DNA of 64,000 nucleotides from Phanerochaete sordida (lineage: Eukaryota; Basidiomycota; Agaricomycetes; Polyporales; Phanerochaetaceae), in the NCBI GenBank assembly GCA_019973155.2, contig BPQB01000042.1, positions 222,522 through 286,521 of the forward strand, read 5' to 3'. Within the stretch, counting starts at the first letter, position 1, and the number at the start of each line of letters is the position of its first letter. The notes under the pieces were generated by a model that saw nothing but the letters and a program-made list of their open reading frames with translations, ran no database searches and was not told where the DNA came from. This document shows, piece by piece, positions 45,301 through 56,730 of this stretch. A program made the position numbers and the translations under genes.

Positions 45301-47305
45301 GCGGCGCCTCTATCTGTCCAACGTCCTCCCGGTGCTCACCTATGGCGCTCAGCTGTGGTGGCATCCGAGTTGGAAAGGGAAGAAGTGGATCATGGGGTCT
45401 CTGCAGAAGGCGCAGCGGCGTGCGGCCTTGTGGATCTCCGGCGGCTTCCGTACGACACGGACCGGCGCGTTGGAGATGCCGGCGGGCCTCCTGCCGATTA
45501 GGCATCAGGTGGACAAGCTGATGAGGAAGGCCTGCCTGCGCACCTGTATGCTGCATGGCGGCCATCCCACGCGGGCGCAGCTGCCGCGTGACAACTGGGC
45601 GGTCGATGACCGCAATGTCTGCCCGCCCCTGCCTCTGCGGGGCGTGGCTGCGCGCGACGGGGTCACCCCGATGAGCCACATTGACGCGTTGGGCCGCGCG
45701 TGCACCGAGGTTTTTGACGTCTTGCATGCGGAGTGCCGCCCTGGGGACCGCGTGCGGGATGCCTTTGCGGGTCAGATCGTTATGCATATGGATCGGGTGG
45801 ACGGCGTTCAGGCGCCGCCGAAGGCGCGGCGGGAGGAGCTCGACGCCTGGATTACCAAGTACTTGAAGCCGTTGGTGGCGGACATTGAGAGCGAACCGTC
45901 GTGCGCGATGCTGTTCACTGACGGGTCGCAAAAGCGGCTCGGGGTCGACACCTTGAACGTCTCGACTGGGGCGGCCTGGGCCGTGGTGCGCGCGGGGACA
46001 GTCGCCAGGACGGGGCGGTTTGGCTGCGGCAAGGCGACCCCGTACGACGCTGAAATGGCTGCTCTGGCACGCGGGCTGAAGGAGGTCCTGCGTGGCATTT
46101 CGGAGGACGTCACGGATGTCCATGTGTTCGCGGATAATCAGGCGGCACTCACCTCGATCTTGGCTGCCGGCGCCGGGCCGGCACAGATGCTGTCGGTCGC
46201 GGCTTGTGAGACTGTGCGACCGTGGCTGGGCGGATCCCCTGACCGCCGTTTGCACCTGCACTGGGCCCCGGGACATCGCGGGGTGTACTGGAACTGTGTG
46301 GTCGACCGAGAGGCCGGGATCGCTGCGGCGGAGCCTCCATCGGGCGACGTCTCCTTCGCCCTGGCGCGGCAGGCGGTCACGGCTACCGCGGTCGCGGCGT
46401 GGCGGCAGGATATGGCGCGACCGGAGTACCGGGGCAGGCAGAACCTCACGGACCCGCTCCAATTCGACCGCTGCAAGCACACGTCAGCGAATTGGTTCCT
46501 GAAGACGGCAGGGCGGGATACCGTCTATTTTGCGCGGCTTGTCCGCTTCGTGAGTGGGCACTTCCCCCACGGCGCGTTCCGGGAGCGCTTCAACTTTGAG
46601 GGCAATCGGCGATGCTGGTGCGGGACCGCGACGGTGGAGTCACGCGACCACATTTGGTTCGATTGCGAGCTGTGGATCCGAAAGCACCGACCTCCCAACG
46701 ACGAGCTCGAGCGGCGGAGGCGGGGCGAACACCGGCGGGACGCCTTGGACCTGGGCCCGCGCGAACCTGAGGGTGCTGACCCTGTCGAGCACTTCCTACA
46801 GGAGTGGCGGGCTACCCCGCCGTCTCTTGACGACGTTGCGGAGTTCCTGCGGCTGAATCCGGCCGTCGGGACCTTCCAATGGATCGAGCTCGTGGACCGA
46901 GCTTATGCTGACAGGGAGGAGGGTGCCGAGGTCACGATCAACACCCTTAAAGCGGCGCTCCATTCCTCCCTGCGACGTCGAGCGTATGAACGCTGGGCGA
47001 CCGACCACCCCAGAGGCGAGCTCGCCGATTTCGTCAAGCAATACGCCCGTGCCGCGGCTGCGGTGGTGGCGAAGCGTTTCGAAATCGCTGAGTCTGAGAT
47101 CCCTGCATTACAGGCTGAGTTTGGTCTCCCGCGCAGCGCGCCGCGGGAGGGTCACCTCTCTGGGGGCACGGCGGACGGCGGGACCTGTCCTCGCTGTGCG
47201 TCTGTCGGGGGCCCCGATTTGGTCATGACTCCCTCCCGACGTACCTTTCCTTCGCTTCCGGCCTCTCACTCTCTCTTTCCTTACTTTCTGCTCGCGATTC
47301 GGTAG
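42347..47305 (+). CDS. LINE ORF2: endonuclease, reverse transcriptase, RNase H
   Basis: An unbroken frame of 1652 residues. An APE-type endonuclease spans about 114-350, with SANVQ, CVQEPF, GDFN (near 253) and SDH. The reverse transcriptase lies from about 600, with PKPNKPDYSRAKAYRPI, the first catalytic Asp in LLLDVAQFFPSI, GVGQGSALSP, and YVDD near 847. An RNase H domain from about 1185 has FTDGSQ, AEMAAL, FADNQA and VDREAG, so its acidic residues are all present. A CCHC-type knuckle (CWCGTA...HIWFDC) follows at about 1423. The protein nicks target DNA and copies element RNA there. The first ATG of the frame is at 42347; a TTG lies six bases before it. No defect in a catalytic motif was found, so it may still be functional in trans. 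Confidence 0.93.
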   Translation: MSNTAVIEPSLEPRVHAASGRTRSTPASSSDRLSGAAATAARAGTPPLSEHDPESEAAHPAPSRSPSPFPELPPPFDLDALREAAAREAPRGPVSDVNAGAAGFSNDQMARPAVLRCVSANVQKAALNQSLLLENNRDVDVICVQEPFRGYIKTVASSTEADGEDYVHTTAHRNFLCLGYSATTRVLVYVHARWRHASPRLRLTSVQHDDVLCVTMKVGGADLSFLNVYNDSHTFAAVSYLADRVEVLPPVAFMAGDFNLRDPMWDAGQRRDTAEHRHLAHRERLVELASVQLGLGLANDPDGPPTWLGNKAGVRHGVIDLVWVDPARGTVDGVLVDDLARVRSDHAVLRWELPLDAAATPGAPNIKRGSEAGTAYVRSCRALFGALPLVYESRERVERIGDWLGDRLEQVWERHATAPKPSRHSKSWWSPECGAIVREVRDLRVQRKGLAARRKALQARVVRAGADFDMSWHREVVHITRELADIAARVDRATRRLKGAVRWAKRQYFDGVMEKTHPSRVWDLVGWTKPRKMNATTGLVDREGTPVDQPEELARVFQDQFTPANPRGVDFSVLDAMPQQDERPFAQISCAEVREALRDTSNFSAPGPDHISWFWLKRIVADNSECTCDNPQHDHFNTEPHVAAFYNACVEFGVQPRIFKRSRTVVIPKPNKPDYSRAKAYRPIVLLNCLGKLLEKVIARRMQFDSQKYGLMHPCQFGGAMQHGTQDAGIQLVHNIQQAWKRGIDSSALLLDVAQFFPSIHHGMMGAILRRQGFHSSLCRYFEDYLVGRQTEFVFNGFQSGPTDFSTGVGQGSALSPILTGLYVAPVLHLVAPVGRPLAGNASLQFYVDDGLIHVAGDLRPRTDRYEGLIYNNWLLQDLFSKVVTNLGRLGLGIEPDKLELMHFRRAREAEWSAREPLGPRLKLTVDGESCTVVPSRSMRYLGFYLDPKLSFRDHVRFYGRRATSTVAALRMLGNSNRGLSTVDKRRLYLSNVLPVLTYGAQLWWHPSWKGKKWIMGSLQKAQRRAALWISGGFRTTRTGALEMPAGLLPIRHQVDKLMRKACLRTCMLHGGHPTRAQLPRDNWAVDDRNVCPPLPLRGVAARDGVTPMSHIDALGRACTEVFDVLHAECRPGDRVRDAFAGQIVMHMDRVDGVQAPPKARREELDAWITKYLKPLVADIESEPSCAMLFTDGSQKRLGVDTLNVSTGAAWAVVRAGTVARTGRFGCGKATPYDAEMAALARGLKEVLRGISEDVTDVHVFADNQAALTSILAAGAGPAQMLSVAACETVRPWLGGSPDRRLHLHWAPGHRGVYWNCVVDREAGIAAAEPPSGDVSFALARQAVTATAVAAWRQDMARPEYRGRQNLTDPLQFDRCKHTSANWFLKTAGRDTVYFARLVRFVSGHFPHGAFRERFNFEGNRRCWCGTATVESRDHIWFDCELWIRKHRPPNDELERRRRGEHRRDALDLGPREPEGADPVEHFLQEWRATPPSLDDVAEFLRLNPAVGTFQWIELVDRAYADREEGAEVTINTLKAALHSSLRRRAYERWATDHPRGELADFVKQYARAAAAVVAKRFEIAESEIPALQAEFGLPRSAPREGHLSGGTADGGTCPRCASVGGPDLVMTPSRRTFPSLPASHSLFPYFLLAIR

Positions 47306-47352
47306 ACAGGTGCGCATGTACCATGTAGTACGCACTCAAAACATGTGGATTC

Positions 47353-47373
47353 AAAAAAAAAAAAAAAAAAAAA
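47353..47373 (+). other. Poly-A tail of the LINE
   Basis: Twenty-one A residues in a row mark the 3' end of the element. Confidence 0.9.
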
Positions 47374-47389
47374 GACCATCGCGCCCCAT
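47374..47389 (+). repeat. Target-site duplication, right copy
   Basis: GACCATCGCGCCCCAT, identical to 41577-41592. Confidence 0.85.
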
Positions 47390-48159
47390 GGTAAGGGTGA
47401 GTAGAGTAGGGGATGTGGGGGGATGGTCGTGGTTGGGGTGAGAGTTCGATGGGCTGGATGGGCGAGGGGGGCGGGCTATTTATACGTCTCTGGAGGGGAG
47501 GCTGGCACGGCGATCACGTTATCCGCTCGTTGACAGGATTCCGGGGGCGCGCGGCCGGTGTCGCCGGACTGCAAGCCACCGTACCGGCGCAGCTACGGAC
47601 TCCCCGTACCTGCTTCTTGAGCGCATTTGCCTCTCTGTGAGTGAATAGAGCTGTCAGCTTGAACGAATATTACCTGCGAATTCCTCTGCAGCCCGTCTTT
47701 GAAGACCTCTCGAGGTAGAGTAATGTTCAAAAGCCAAAGTGCAGCATATAGCCCTCCGGAATGCGCAACGATTCACGGGTAAGCCGGCGCCGGGATGGAT
47801 CGAAGAGCTCGAGAAGGCCCGCCGACCTCGTCCCAAACCAGCGTACCTTCCTAATTCGGACACACACCGCGTAGACGCCTTGAGGTTGACCACGAACCAC
47901 GACGACGCCCAACGACGCCGATTGGGCCTGCTCCTTGCGACGTCCCTATATGCTCAGAAGGACGGAGGGACACCTGGAAGGGGAGCTCGATGTTGTGCGA
48001 GAGCAGTCATTCTGCTGTGTCGAAGATAGAGGGCAGGTCGGGGCTCGGGAGCCTTGGTACGCATGACGACTTTGCGACATCCCTCGTGATAAGCTTGGGG
48101 ATATTACGTTGCGAGAATAGAATAAAAGACGTATGCAATATAGGCCGAGTCGGAGAGCT
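47390..48159. other. Intergenic region right of the LINE
   Basis: No supported gene. A plus-strand frame at 47739-48029 has some protein-like composition but no ATG context, introns or domain that I can support. Confidence 0.5.
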
Positions 48160-51100
48160 TCATACAGAGAACTTCGTCCAGACCTCAACGAGCCCCATCG
48201 TCCACTTCGTCGGCGTCGCCCAGAGCGGTAAGAACCGCAGCACCTCCTCGAGCGCAGGGATCTGCCCGCCCTGCGACGCATGCGCGCTGCCAGCCGTCCC
48301 GCTCGCGTACTCCGCCCACTCGCACGCCGCGCGCCCGTCCATATTGAAGTCCGCGTCGCCGCTCGCCCACGCGACCTCGACATCGAACGCCTTGCCCCAC
48401 GTTCGCGACCACATCTGCAGCTTGGTCGTCCCGCCGGCCGGCATCTCGTAGCCCGGCTGCAGCCGCCCACCGCCGTTGCGCACCGCGAAGGACGTGATCG
48501 GGTGCTCGAACGTCAGGGCGCAGTTGCGCGTGTTCCTGCCGCCGATTGTGATGCGCGCCGCAGAGGCGTTGATGCGCTCCGTGGAGAACGTGAGCCATTC
48601 GGGGTGCTCAAGCGCGTCAGACGCGAGGGGTTCCCCACCGGGGGAGGGCAGGAGGTTACTTTCCCAGCCGCACGTGAGCAGTCCGGGGCGCAGGACGAGG
48701 TCGGTTTCATAGGTGATATTCCGGCCCCAGGACGACGGCAGCTCCCGGACGATCTTCTTGTCGACGTAGCCGGGAATGCCTGTTAGAAGCGTTCTGGCGC
48801 TGATGATGGGCTGGTGAAGGGCATGAACGGGGTCTTGAGGAATCGTGACTGCGTCGTTGACAACAAGCCCACCCATCGAGCCTCCTGCCAAGTCGATCTC
48901 GACGCTTTGCTGGAAGAAGAGTTTCAGCGGCGCGTCTTGAGCGAACGGGAAGGCAGTCCAGGCGTAGATCAAGGTGATGACGAAGATGGCGAGCACAGAC
49001 AGCCACAAGGTACGGTGAATCTGGTGAGCGAACGGCGTGACGTTGATGAAGATCAGGGTACAGAGCAGCGCGAGACCGCCGTAGACTGCACGAAGTGATG
49101 AGTGCCCAGCTCGCTACAATGAGGCCATCTAACGTACCGACGACAGCAGGGCTTCCATCGGCGAGTGTATTGCTTAGCGCGTGCACAAGAATGAGTGTGA
49201 CCTGAAACAGGAGCAGCGCCGGCAAAGGCACCAGGGCGAGCATCTGCAGGATCCACCAGCCATACTCATGGACAGCGGCCCGCTTCCCGCCCTCGTAGAC
49301 CTGGAGCGGCTCGTTGTCGACCCCGACGATGTACTCTCTGCCACCCGTCGACCGCCTGCGCTGCTGTTGCATCAACGGGGTGATCTCCGTGGGATCGGTC
49401 TCCTCAGGCTCGCCGTCCGCGCCCTCTTCGCCATTCTCTGCACGTTGTGGCGCATCGTAGCGTATGCCACGCACGAAGCGATGGCCAGCCGGCTGGTCGC
49501 GTGCGGCCGGTTCCGGCTCGTCGACGACATCGAGGTCCGGCTTGGTGCCGTGCTCGGAGGCCCACCGCGCGCGCAGGACCGCTTCGATGAGCGCGACGAC
49601 GGCGGCCAGCCATGCGCAGATGTTCCAGGCTGTGAACAGGTACGCGCCGCCGATGCGGAGGTTGTTGACGCCGACCGTGCCGATGACGAGGAAGATCCAC
49701 GAAAGGAAGTAGATCTCGAGCAGGATGGCAAATTTCTGAGACGAAGGAGGGGAGGGCCAGATCTTGTTGAATAACTGCAGCGAGACCGTGTACGACAAGA
49801 AGGACGCCGTCAGGAACGTCGTGAGGACGACGTATTTCTTGGAGTATATGACCTAGCGGTAGCCTGTCAAGGCTGTATGCTACCAGCGAGATAAGTGCGC
49901 TCACATTCGGATTAACTTTGACGTAGCCGACGACAAGAGCGATGTTGACCAGGATGGCAACTAAGAAGGACAGCCAGAATCTGCCCCAGCCCATCAGCTG
50001 TGCTGTGACGAGTCTGAGCCTCTGCCATGCTGTGGGCTGTTCATCAAGTTCATGGTTGTGATCTGGACATATTCAGTATTGAGAATATTGCCGCGGTGTA
50101 TCTAGGACGTACCCCAAGCATGCTTTGTCAGAACAAGCACCCAAGCGAGCAGGCCTAGTACGACCGAGGGGCCAATGATTAGGAAAATGACATGAGCCGC
50201 AAACAGTGTTCTGAGGGTGAACGCGACCATCGTCCGCCCTAGAACTACATGACCGTAAGCACTGCGCTACGGTCTCAGGAGAGGTACTCACTGTCGAAAT
50301 ATACTCCAGTGTCACCATTGTCGTCGATTCCTGGACCGTTGAGGAGCTCTAGCCCTGCTCCTCTGATCGTCTCCATCATCGCCCAGAGTGCCTTCCTGCC
50401 CTCGTCACGCCCCATACCAGGGATAGAATCGAAAGGCGTGTGGTAATATGCGCGGTTCTTGTAGAACGCGAAGTCGATCCCCGCCATGCCGTCCTTCTCG
50501 CCGTCGATGCCCTTCGCAAAGACGGAGAAGTCGGTCAGTGACCGTATGACGCCTCGCTCGAAGGCGTCTGCAGACAGCACGTTCCCGTGGGGATGGCGGA
50601 CGCCCTTAGCGGCGAAGGAGCGTGCCGCAGCAAGGGAGGATGTGCGGAACAGGATGGGTCGGCTGCGTGGGACTGAGCAATTATTCACCACGCGACGCGC
50701 AGCTACTCACCCGCCTGCTGCTGCACCCTCCAAGTTGACGAACGTCGTGGTTAGGTTCGCCCATGGATGCTCGAAGAACATGTGGACGCCGTTGAGCCCG
50801 TCTTCCTCACCGTTGTTGAAGAGGAACACGGCGGTGCGGTGTGGGCGTCGTTCGGGCGCGGCGAGGTACTCCACCATTTGCAGGAGTGTGACGATGGACA
50901 TGCCATTGTCTGTCGCACCGGGCGCCGTGGATACCGAGTCGTAATGCGCCGAGAACACGACTCCGTCGGAGCGCACCTGGGGCGTGTCTGTGCCGTCGAC
51001 CTTGACAAGGATATTCGTGCTCTCGAAGTAGAAGCCTCCCCGCTCCATGACCCACGTCGCATTCGAGACTCTGTCTTCGGAGAGGTGTATGTAGTCCTGC

Positions 51101-51410
51101 GAGTCGACTATGGGCTTCAGCCTGTCCAGCAGGAACGCGTGGACGTCGTCATTCGCATGCGAATTGTATGGATGCGGGCGTGCAGTGATCTTGCACAAAG
51201 TTTCAGTACTTGAGCTCGCCGAGAGCTGTTCGAGCTCACTGTGTGCAAATCCTCGTACGCCTTCTGCAGGCTCAACCCATGCTGGTTCTTTGGTACGTCA
51301 GGGGTTTGGTCTGTGCGAAGTACCGCGGCGAACACGACTGCATAGATGACGAAAGTGAGCACCGAGACTGGCGTGCTCGCGAAGTGGAACGGCCTAGTCA
51401 ACCAGTCCAT
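48160..51410 (-). CDS. PFF1: Vacuolar membrane protease, M28 peptidase family (PFF1-like)
   Basis: A multi-exon gene. The N-terminus (51410 leftward) has a short cytosolic start and one membrane segment (VLTFVIYAVVFAAVL), then across an intron LHTITARPHPYNS, the family hallmark. The M28 zinc site follows: HYDSVSTAPGATDNG, FLFNNGEEDGLNG and the nearby Glu. After the peptidase part come several membrane segments (49.9-48.9 kb) interrupted by a hydrophilic loop rich in Glu and Arg, then a lumenal C-terminal domain of about 250 residues (WESNLLPSPGG, ITIGGRNTRNCALTF). Yeast Pff1 is a single-copy vacuolar membrane protein with this layout. I did not fix every exon border in the membrane part. The stop is at 48160. 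Confidence 0.88.
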
Positions 51411-51723
51411 GGCACGGCGAGTGCATGCAGGTCCAGGTGAAGATGTGAATCGAGCTGTCCGTCAGGATCATGGCTGTCGAATGTGGGGAACCCGAAATGG
51501 GCGCTGCCTCGACGTCATGATGCCCCTGGCCATAAGAAGCTTCGACTTACTTGATCCTTACTATGCTTCAAGTTTTTGCTTATTCAGTAAGCTTTAGGGC
51601 TTATGATCTTCCAGGCTCAGTCAGGAAAGTATAGTATTTTGGCTGAAGGCGACATACAACATAGTGGCATACATACACGAAAGCATAGGGCATATAAGGG
51701 GTGTCGCTCGCTCTCTTCTCTTG
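51411..51723. other. Upstream region of the vacuolar protease gene
   Basis: No gene is seen. The part next to 51410 is the likely promoter of the M28 protease; the left-over sequence is AT-rich near 51540-51730. Confidence 0.45.
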
Positions 51724-52693
51724 CTAAAATATAATTATTTGGACCCGGCTACTCTGCGAGACTGTTCTTGGTGGACCCAGGCAACGGGCCGTGATACTGG
51801 GCAGCGCATACACGAAGGCGATCTCCGAGACGACGAGCGCAATGAACATGTGCCAAGCGAGCCGGGGCCACGCAAAAATCGCGATAGCCAGGAGTATGCA
51901 CAGGATGAGAAGAGATGTGTGAATATCGTAGAGCTTTTCGCGGAGATTGGTGAAGCAATCGAGCCAATCGATCCGCGTAGTTCGTGCGCTGTCCCTTGCT
52001 TCACAGGGCTCCTCTAAATGCATGATTCAATAGAGCAATTCATGCACCAATACAAAACGTACCAATGATACTGATACAGCCATCCTGCCCTCGCATGACG
52101 CGAACCTCTTTTGGAAGAAGTCTGTACTGCGATCTTGGGTTGAAGTTCCTCATTCCCTCGCCCTCTTTATATCGCAAGACCTGTACGTAGATTGACTCAG
52201 TCTTCACGGAAAATTGAACAGGGCACAACGGATCGCACTACGCATTTTGACAGACCCCACTGTTTCCGCACTGCTTCGAAATCCAGGCTGCCATCTGTAG
52301 CCAGAGGAAAATCAACATATACGCAGCATTGCTGTATGATCTTCTGGTACGTCGGATCCATGAAGAACTTGACACGGACATAGCCAGCTGCGGGACTGAG
52401 CAAATGTCAGCGCAGCAAGAATCCGCGATAATTGGTAACATACAGGGTGCTTGCGTATTTCCTATCTTCATTCAGCTCTGACTCACGTATCGCGTGAATG
52501 CAAGGCGCGGAGACTCGGCGTGGATGGCCTGCTCTGGCGCTAGACCACCACGCGGATGCGCAATGCTCCTCTGGGGTCCGGTGGCGCGTGATAGCGAGTG
52601 CACTGAGCGCGTCGAGGACGCGTGTCTGGAGCCCATCGAGCATGGTTTTGAGATGAACGTTCGGGGAGGAAGTTCAAGTTCTGGCGAGGACAA
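51724..52693 (-). CDS. Candidate gene for a small membrane protein
   Basis: Three open stretches on the minus strand look joinable. The first, about 52205-52390, reads YVRVKFFMDPTYQK...DFEAVRKQWGL. The second, 52060-52190, reads RYKEGEGMRNFNPR...RVMRGQDGCISIIG. After an intron (about 52015-52062), the third reads EPCEARDSAR and then a hydrophobic segment of about 45 residues (LLILCILLAIAIFAWPRLAW, then HMFIALVVSEIAF), ending at 51724. I could not fix the start; 52693 is only an outer limit. The family is not recognised. The hydrophobic segment suggests one or two membrane passes. It could equally be a decayed gene. Confidence 0.35.
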
Positions 52694-55565
52694 AGCGCGA
52701 CAACTTGAAGCGTATATACTCCCGCCTTTCCCTTGTAGAAGGACGTCGCGAGCCGAAGCTCAGGCAGCAAAAAGGTTTCCATGCCAAGTTGGCGGCCTCG
52801 CGGCCCCGCAGTTGCGTGGCGTCCGCCCACTGACTACAACACATCCCCAATCAGGAGTACAAGCCGCTGTCGTGGCGCGCGCCATGACTGAGGAACGAGG
52901 GTACTTACTTCCAACGTTGGTGGATCGCAAGGCTGTCACATCTGATGGTGGACGTACGAGTCAGGTCATTCTTGTGCTATGTGTCGACGGTTGAACACAC
53001 TCACGCTTGTGCTCTGTGACCAAGGGAAGTGGTTATGATATATGACGGCTCACCCACACCGCCGTCCAGTAGCAGCTTGGCTCCTAACTGGGAGCTTATA
53101 ATTCAAACTAGCTGCTGCCCGTGCTGACGCACGGGCTTGTACATCCCACAGTGTGTGTGTGTTCGCTCGGCTGCTGAGTGCTAGGTAAACACGTGTACCA
53201 AAGCAAGGTGTTGCTCTGTTGTAGAACTGTCATGATGAGGGACGAATGAGAGCGGGATGACATGGGAAGTGAATTAGGAATAAGTAGATCATGACATGAC
53301 CTTGGGAGAAAATGACACGCAAACCCATTTGTAGAAGCGAAGCCGGCCGTCGTAATTCCCGCCATGAGCTTCAGCTCTCGCAAAAAGCACCCATTTCTTT
53401 TCATACTTGTACTGTACATGTAGTAATGTACCACAGGCCGCAATTGTCGCACCCTAGATACGTTCACGTTCGCTCATACGGGCATAAGAGCGACAACTTA
53501 CGTCAGTCTCTTGATACGCAGCGGATGCAATATATTTTTATATAGCCAGCCTACATCACAGGGCCCCGCAAGCTTCGCAAATGCAAAGACGATCGGGCCT
53601 TCGAGGCATCGACTTGTCGCAACAATTACCGAACCGAGCCGAGAGATCACCACAGGCAAATTGCCATTGGCGTATACGTAGCGGTCGACAAAATGGTCGA
53701 CAGAATGCTCGGCGGAGCCGTCTTGTTAGTCGGACTCACCACTGTCGGAGCAGATTGGGTTACCCTCGACGGTGGTGCCACAATGCCGGTCGACCATTAT
53801 TCGATGGCCTCCTGTTGAGTATGCGATTCCGACGCGCACGCGGAGTTCCTTGGCCTCCTGCATCTTCATAGCACCACGTCACCTGGGCCTTGGCGCGCCA
53901 CTCCAGAGCAGCTGATGGCGTTCGAAGTGCTGTCTGTACGCTGATCAGCCTGTGCGCATGCACGAAGATCTCATTGAACGTGCGTGCGGCCGTACTCACC
54001 GCCATAAATGAGCGTGCCCGAGCCGCTCGACATCCGGCCCGTCTCGCTCCACATTGATGACAGCGAGATGCCACGCCTTGACAGGTGCAGGGGGAGAGCC
54101 GCAAGCAGACAGCGTCTGCTGCCACGCCCTCGGCGGTGAGATTATGGACCATGCAGCGGCAGCACGCCGTCGAGGGTGGATGCGTGCTCGAGACGCGACT
54201 GCACGACCGCGTCATTGGTTGAGCCCTCACAGATTATGCTGGGCGGCCGGATGCAGGCCACGCGAGTTCGATGGAGGGCGGCACGGAGGTCTGCCAGGCG
54301 GGGAGCACATCGTCGACAGCGGGGCCCTGGCTGATGCCTCGAAAGCGGCAAGCAAAAGCGTATGACCGAGATAGCGAAAGCGCGAGGGGTGGCAGGATAG
54401 ACGTCAGGAGTGCCAACAGAGACGTGGTCTTGGACTGGCCATTGAACCATTCGTAAATGAAACGGATGCAGGAACTCAGCTCGGACGCGGGGATGAAGGG
54501 TCGATTGGGGTTCAGGTTTGCAGGCGCGGAGGAGTGCCGCAGGTGCTCGGGCGGGAGGTCTTGACCTTCGGCTGTTGGCAAGATAATATCTGTGAAGGCG
54601 ACGGACGAATCCGATGGCTGGTGTCTGAGGGGTGTACCTGCAAGCGATGGCCATTAATCACACCGCCCGGTTATCGGGTGAGTGTCCTGGGCTACCACGG
54701 AATAGAGCGACGCACCTTCAAAACGCAGCCTCTGACCCAGAAGTACCCGCACTACCATAGCCCATCGCCCACTGCTGTCTTCTCGACGTAGGCTAAGTTG
54801 ATACCTTTCCGGAACCCATAGATTGCTGATTACCTGGATTCGTCTCAGCAAAGCTAAGGCAATAATCAGCTCATCTTATGAGAATACGAACCATAGGAAG
54901 CTCACGCACCCGCGTAACTCGAAAAGGAAACGATGCAGCGCAGAGGCTAAATGACGCCCTTGGCGTCGAGATTAACGTCGAGATACGAAATGGTTCGCCA
55001 CGGACTTGGCTTTGATGAGGAGGAGGAGGCCTATGAAGCAAAAAATGCCGGGAAGAGAGGTTGAACATACCTGAACTTGAGACTTGAAAGCTGGTGGTGC
55101 TGTGAGACAGGTACCGGGTCGCGCGTACGCCGTCAAGATCCAGAAGTGCGGGTATGAAAGCCATGCATTGCAACGCTGCTCTACATGACAGTACTCAGTA
55201 CCCAAGTAGATATGAGCTCTAAGGGCGAAGCTGTCTCGAGGGCGAGGCGAAGGGTGGACTGCACGTCGTGGTGTGAGTGCAAGCTGAGGACGCGCGACCG
55301 AGAAGCTTCCGTGAGCCTGCCTGCAGGTGACGTCACGGGATCGCTGCGGGGGCCGAGGCGAGGTCAAACCATCACGTGCCAGATTCGGCGGACAGCCAAT
55401 CCCGTTGCATCTTGTATTGCATGCATCACATGACGTGTGTCCGAGGTGAATTATATATTGATTGATTGATTGATTAAATAAACAAATATTAGCTAGCGAT
55501 ACATAAACCAGATGGGAGGTATTGTAAGAGTCCAAAGGGATGCGCAGACTCTGGTGATGATAGTG
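52694..55565. other. Poorly resolved region; possible decayed genes
   Basis: Minus-strand fragments here have protein-like composition but no chain I can trust. One is 54234-54581, with FIYEWFNGQSKTTSLLALLTS and a hydrophobic stretch. Another is 53760-53830, with a short run resembling HCGTTVEGNPICSDS. A hydrophobic stretch lies at about 54975-55050. Frames change often and stops interrupt them, as expected of old gene remnants or of genes with many small exons. An ATTG microsatellite is at about 55457-55477. Confidence 0.4.
55457..55477 (+). repeat. Tetranucleotide microsatellite (ATTG)5
   Basis: Five ATTG units stand in a row in AT-rich sequence. Confidence 0.8.
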
Positions 55566-56730
55566 TCATAGATCGTTCTCCAGAAGCCGTGCATGAGCGT
55601 CGATGGCTCCTGTCACCGACAGATACGACTGCGAACAGCGAGACGTGCTGTACCAACACCAATACGGCAGGACGGCCTGTTCTGCGAACTGAGCGACAGG
55701 GAGAGCGCGCATGATGAAACCGAGGACGCGGAAGAAGTTTGACACCGAAGAGATCGCGAGCTCGTATAGACGGGCGTCGCGCCTGAGCAGCAGCAGGAAC
55801 TCAGAGATGGGTTCCAGAACCCGCTTCATGGCGTACAGTCCAAACTCTTCTTTCTTGGCGTCACCAGTCATGAAATATTCTGCGGGTGAGGTCATGAGCC
55901 CAAGCATAGCCTGACGCATCTTCCGCGCGACTCACCAGGATTCGTCGGACGAATAGTTTTCGAATTTGCGAAGAGTGACGTCTCGCAGCGCACGATCATG
56001 CATTTGGCAATTGCGAACGAAAGCGCGAATGCGTCGCGGACGTATGCAGGAGCCGTCTCAAAGCTCGGCGCCGAGTTGTTGGAGGCACTCGCCGGGAGCC
56101 TGGGAGAGGGCGCGCGGATGGTTTGCACAGCTACGTCGCAAAGGGAGTCAGCACACTAGGTAGCTGGGGCGCGGTAAAGGCAGCGCGTACCAGTGGCCAT
56201 GTTTCTGGTTTGCTTGGACAGTTGTGCTGCAGTGAGGCCGGAGGCGGGCCCTTATGTAGGTGAGAGGACAATGGGCCTCCGGAAAAGGAAGAGATGAGAT
56301 CCATGACAGGGCCTGTGCGGGAAACAGGAGGTAAACAGCCGCGTTCCGTCCACACGCCTCGAGGTACACCGCCGGATACCAAGCGTCAGCCTCGATGTCT
56401 GAAGGCGATGATACCACAATAGCCCAAGATGTCGTCGATAGCACTTCCGAGATAAAATCGCACAGCGTAGCATACCAGTAGCGTACTCAGCGAGCCGTGA
56501 GTATTGCGCGTGGTAGGCAAGGCGATGCATAGGCGCTGTCCGAAGGCAGGACAATAGACGGCAGGTGAACACAAGGACAGGTGTCAAGGAACTTGCAGAA
56601 CGTAACCAGAAGCTCGCAGAGGTCCAATTCTCGGGATGGCTAGCTGGTGAACTGGCAGAGCGTTCCGAGTTGAGGACTGCGTCGGCCTTCTCGAGAACAA
56701 GGACGTGGGAAGAGCGTCGCTTCAACACCT
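55566..56730 (-). CDS. Candidate multi-exon gene of unknown function
   Basis: The 3' exon is convincing as protein: an intron near 55884-55935 joins a stretch ending NSKTIRPTNPG to EYFMTGDAKKEEFGLYAMKR, followed by EPISEFLLLLRRDARLYELA and the stop at 55566. Further upstream, a stretch around 56590-56640 reads LDLCELLVTFCKFLDTCP in a different frame, so several introns must intervene. The predicted C-terminal part is helical and Leu-rich. I recognise no domain, and the N-terminus is not defined; 56730 is an outer guess. Confidence 0.4.

Larger units (their letters stand above)
41593..47373 (+). mobile_element. Non-LTR retrotransposon (LINE, Tad1/I-like), probably 5'-truncated
   Basis: The element carries an ORF1 with zinc knuckles, an ORF2 with endonuclease, reverse transcriptase and RNase H, a run of 21 A at 47353-47373, and a 16-bp target-site duplication on both sides. 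No LTRs are present. The left duplication falls inside the open ORF1 frame before any ATG, so the 5' end was probably lost on insertion. Exact duplications and an uninterrupted ORF2 indicate a recent insertion. The RNase H domain and the order endonuclease-RT-RNase H fit the Tad1/I groups of fungi. Confidence 0.9.

Noticed and set aside
45287..46480. A 397-codon minus-strand frame inside the LINE
   Set aside because: It lies opposite the reverse transcriptase and RNase H part of ORF2, which has all catalytic motifs in the plus-strand frame.
47739..48029. A plus-strand frame of 96 codons right of the LINE
   Set aside because: Some stretches look protein-like, but there is no domain, no supporting splice structure and no match to a family I know.
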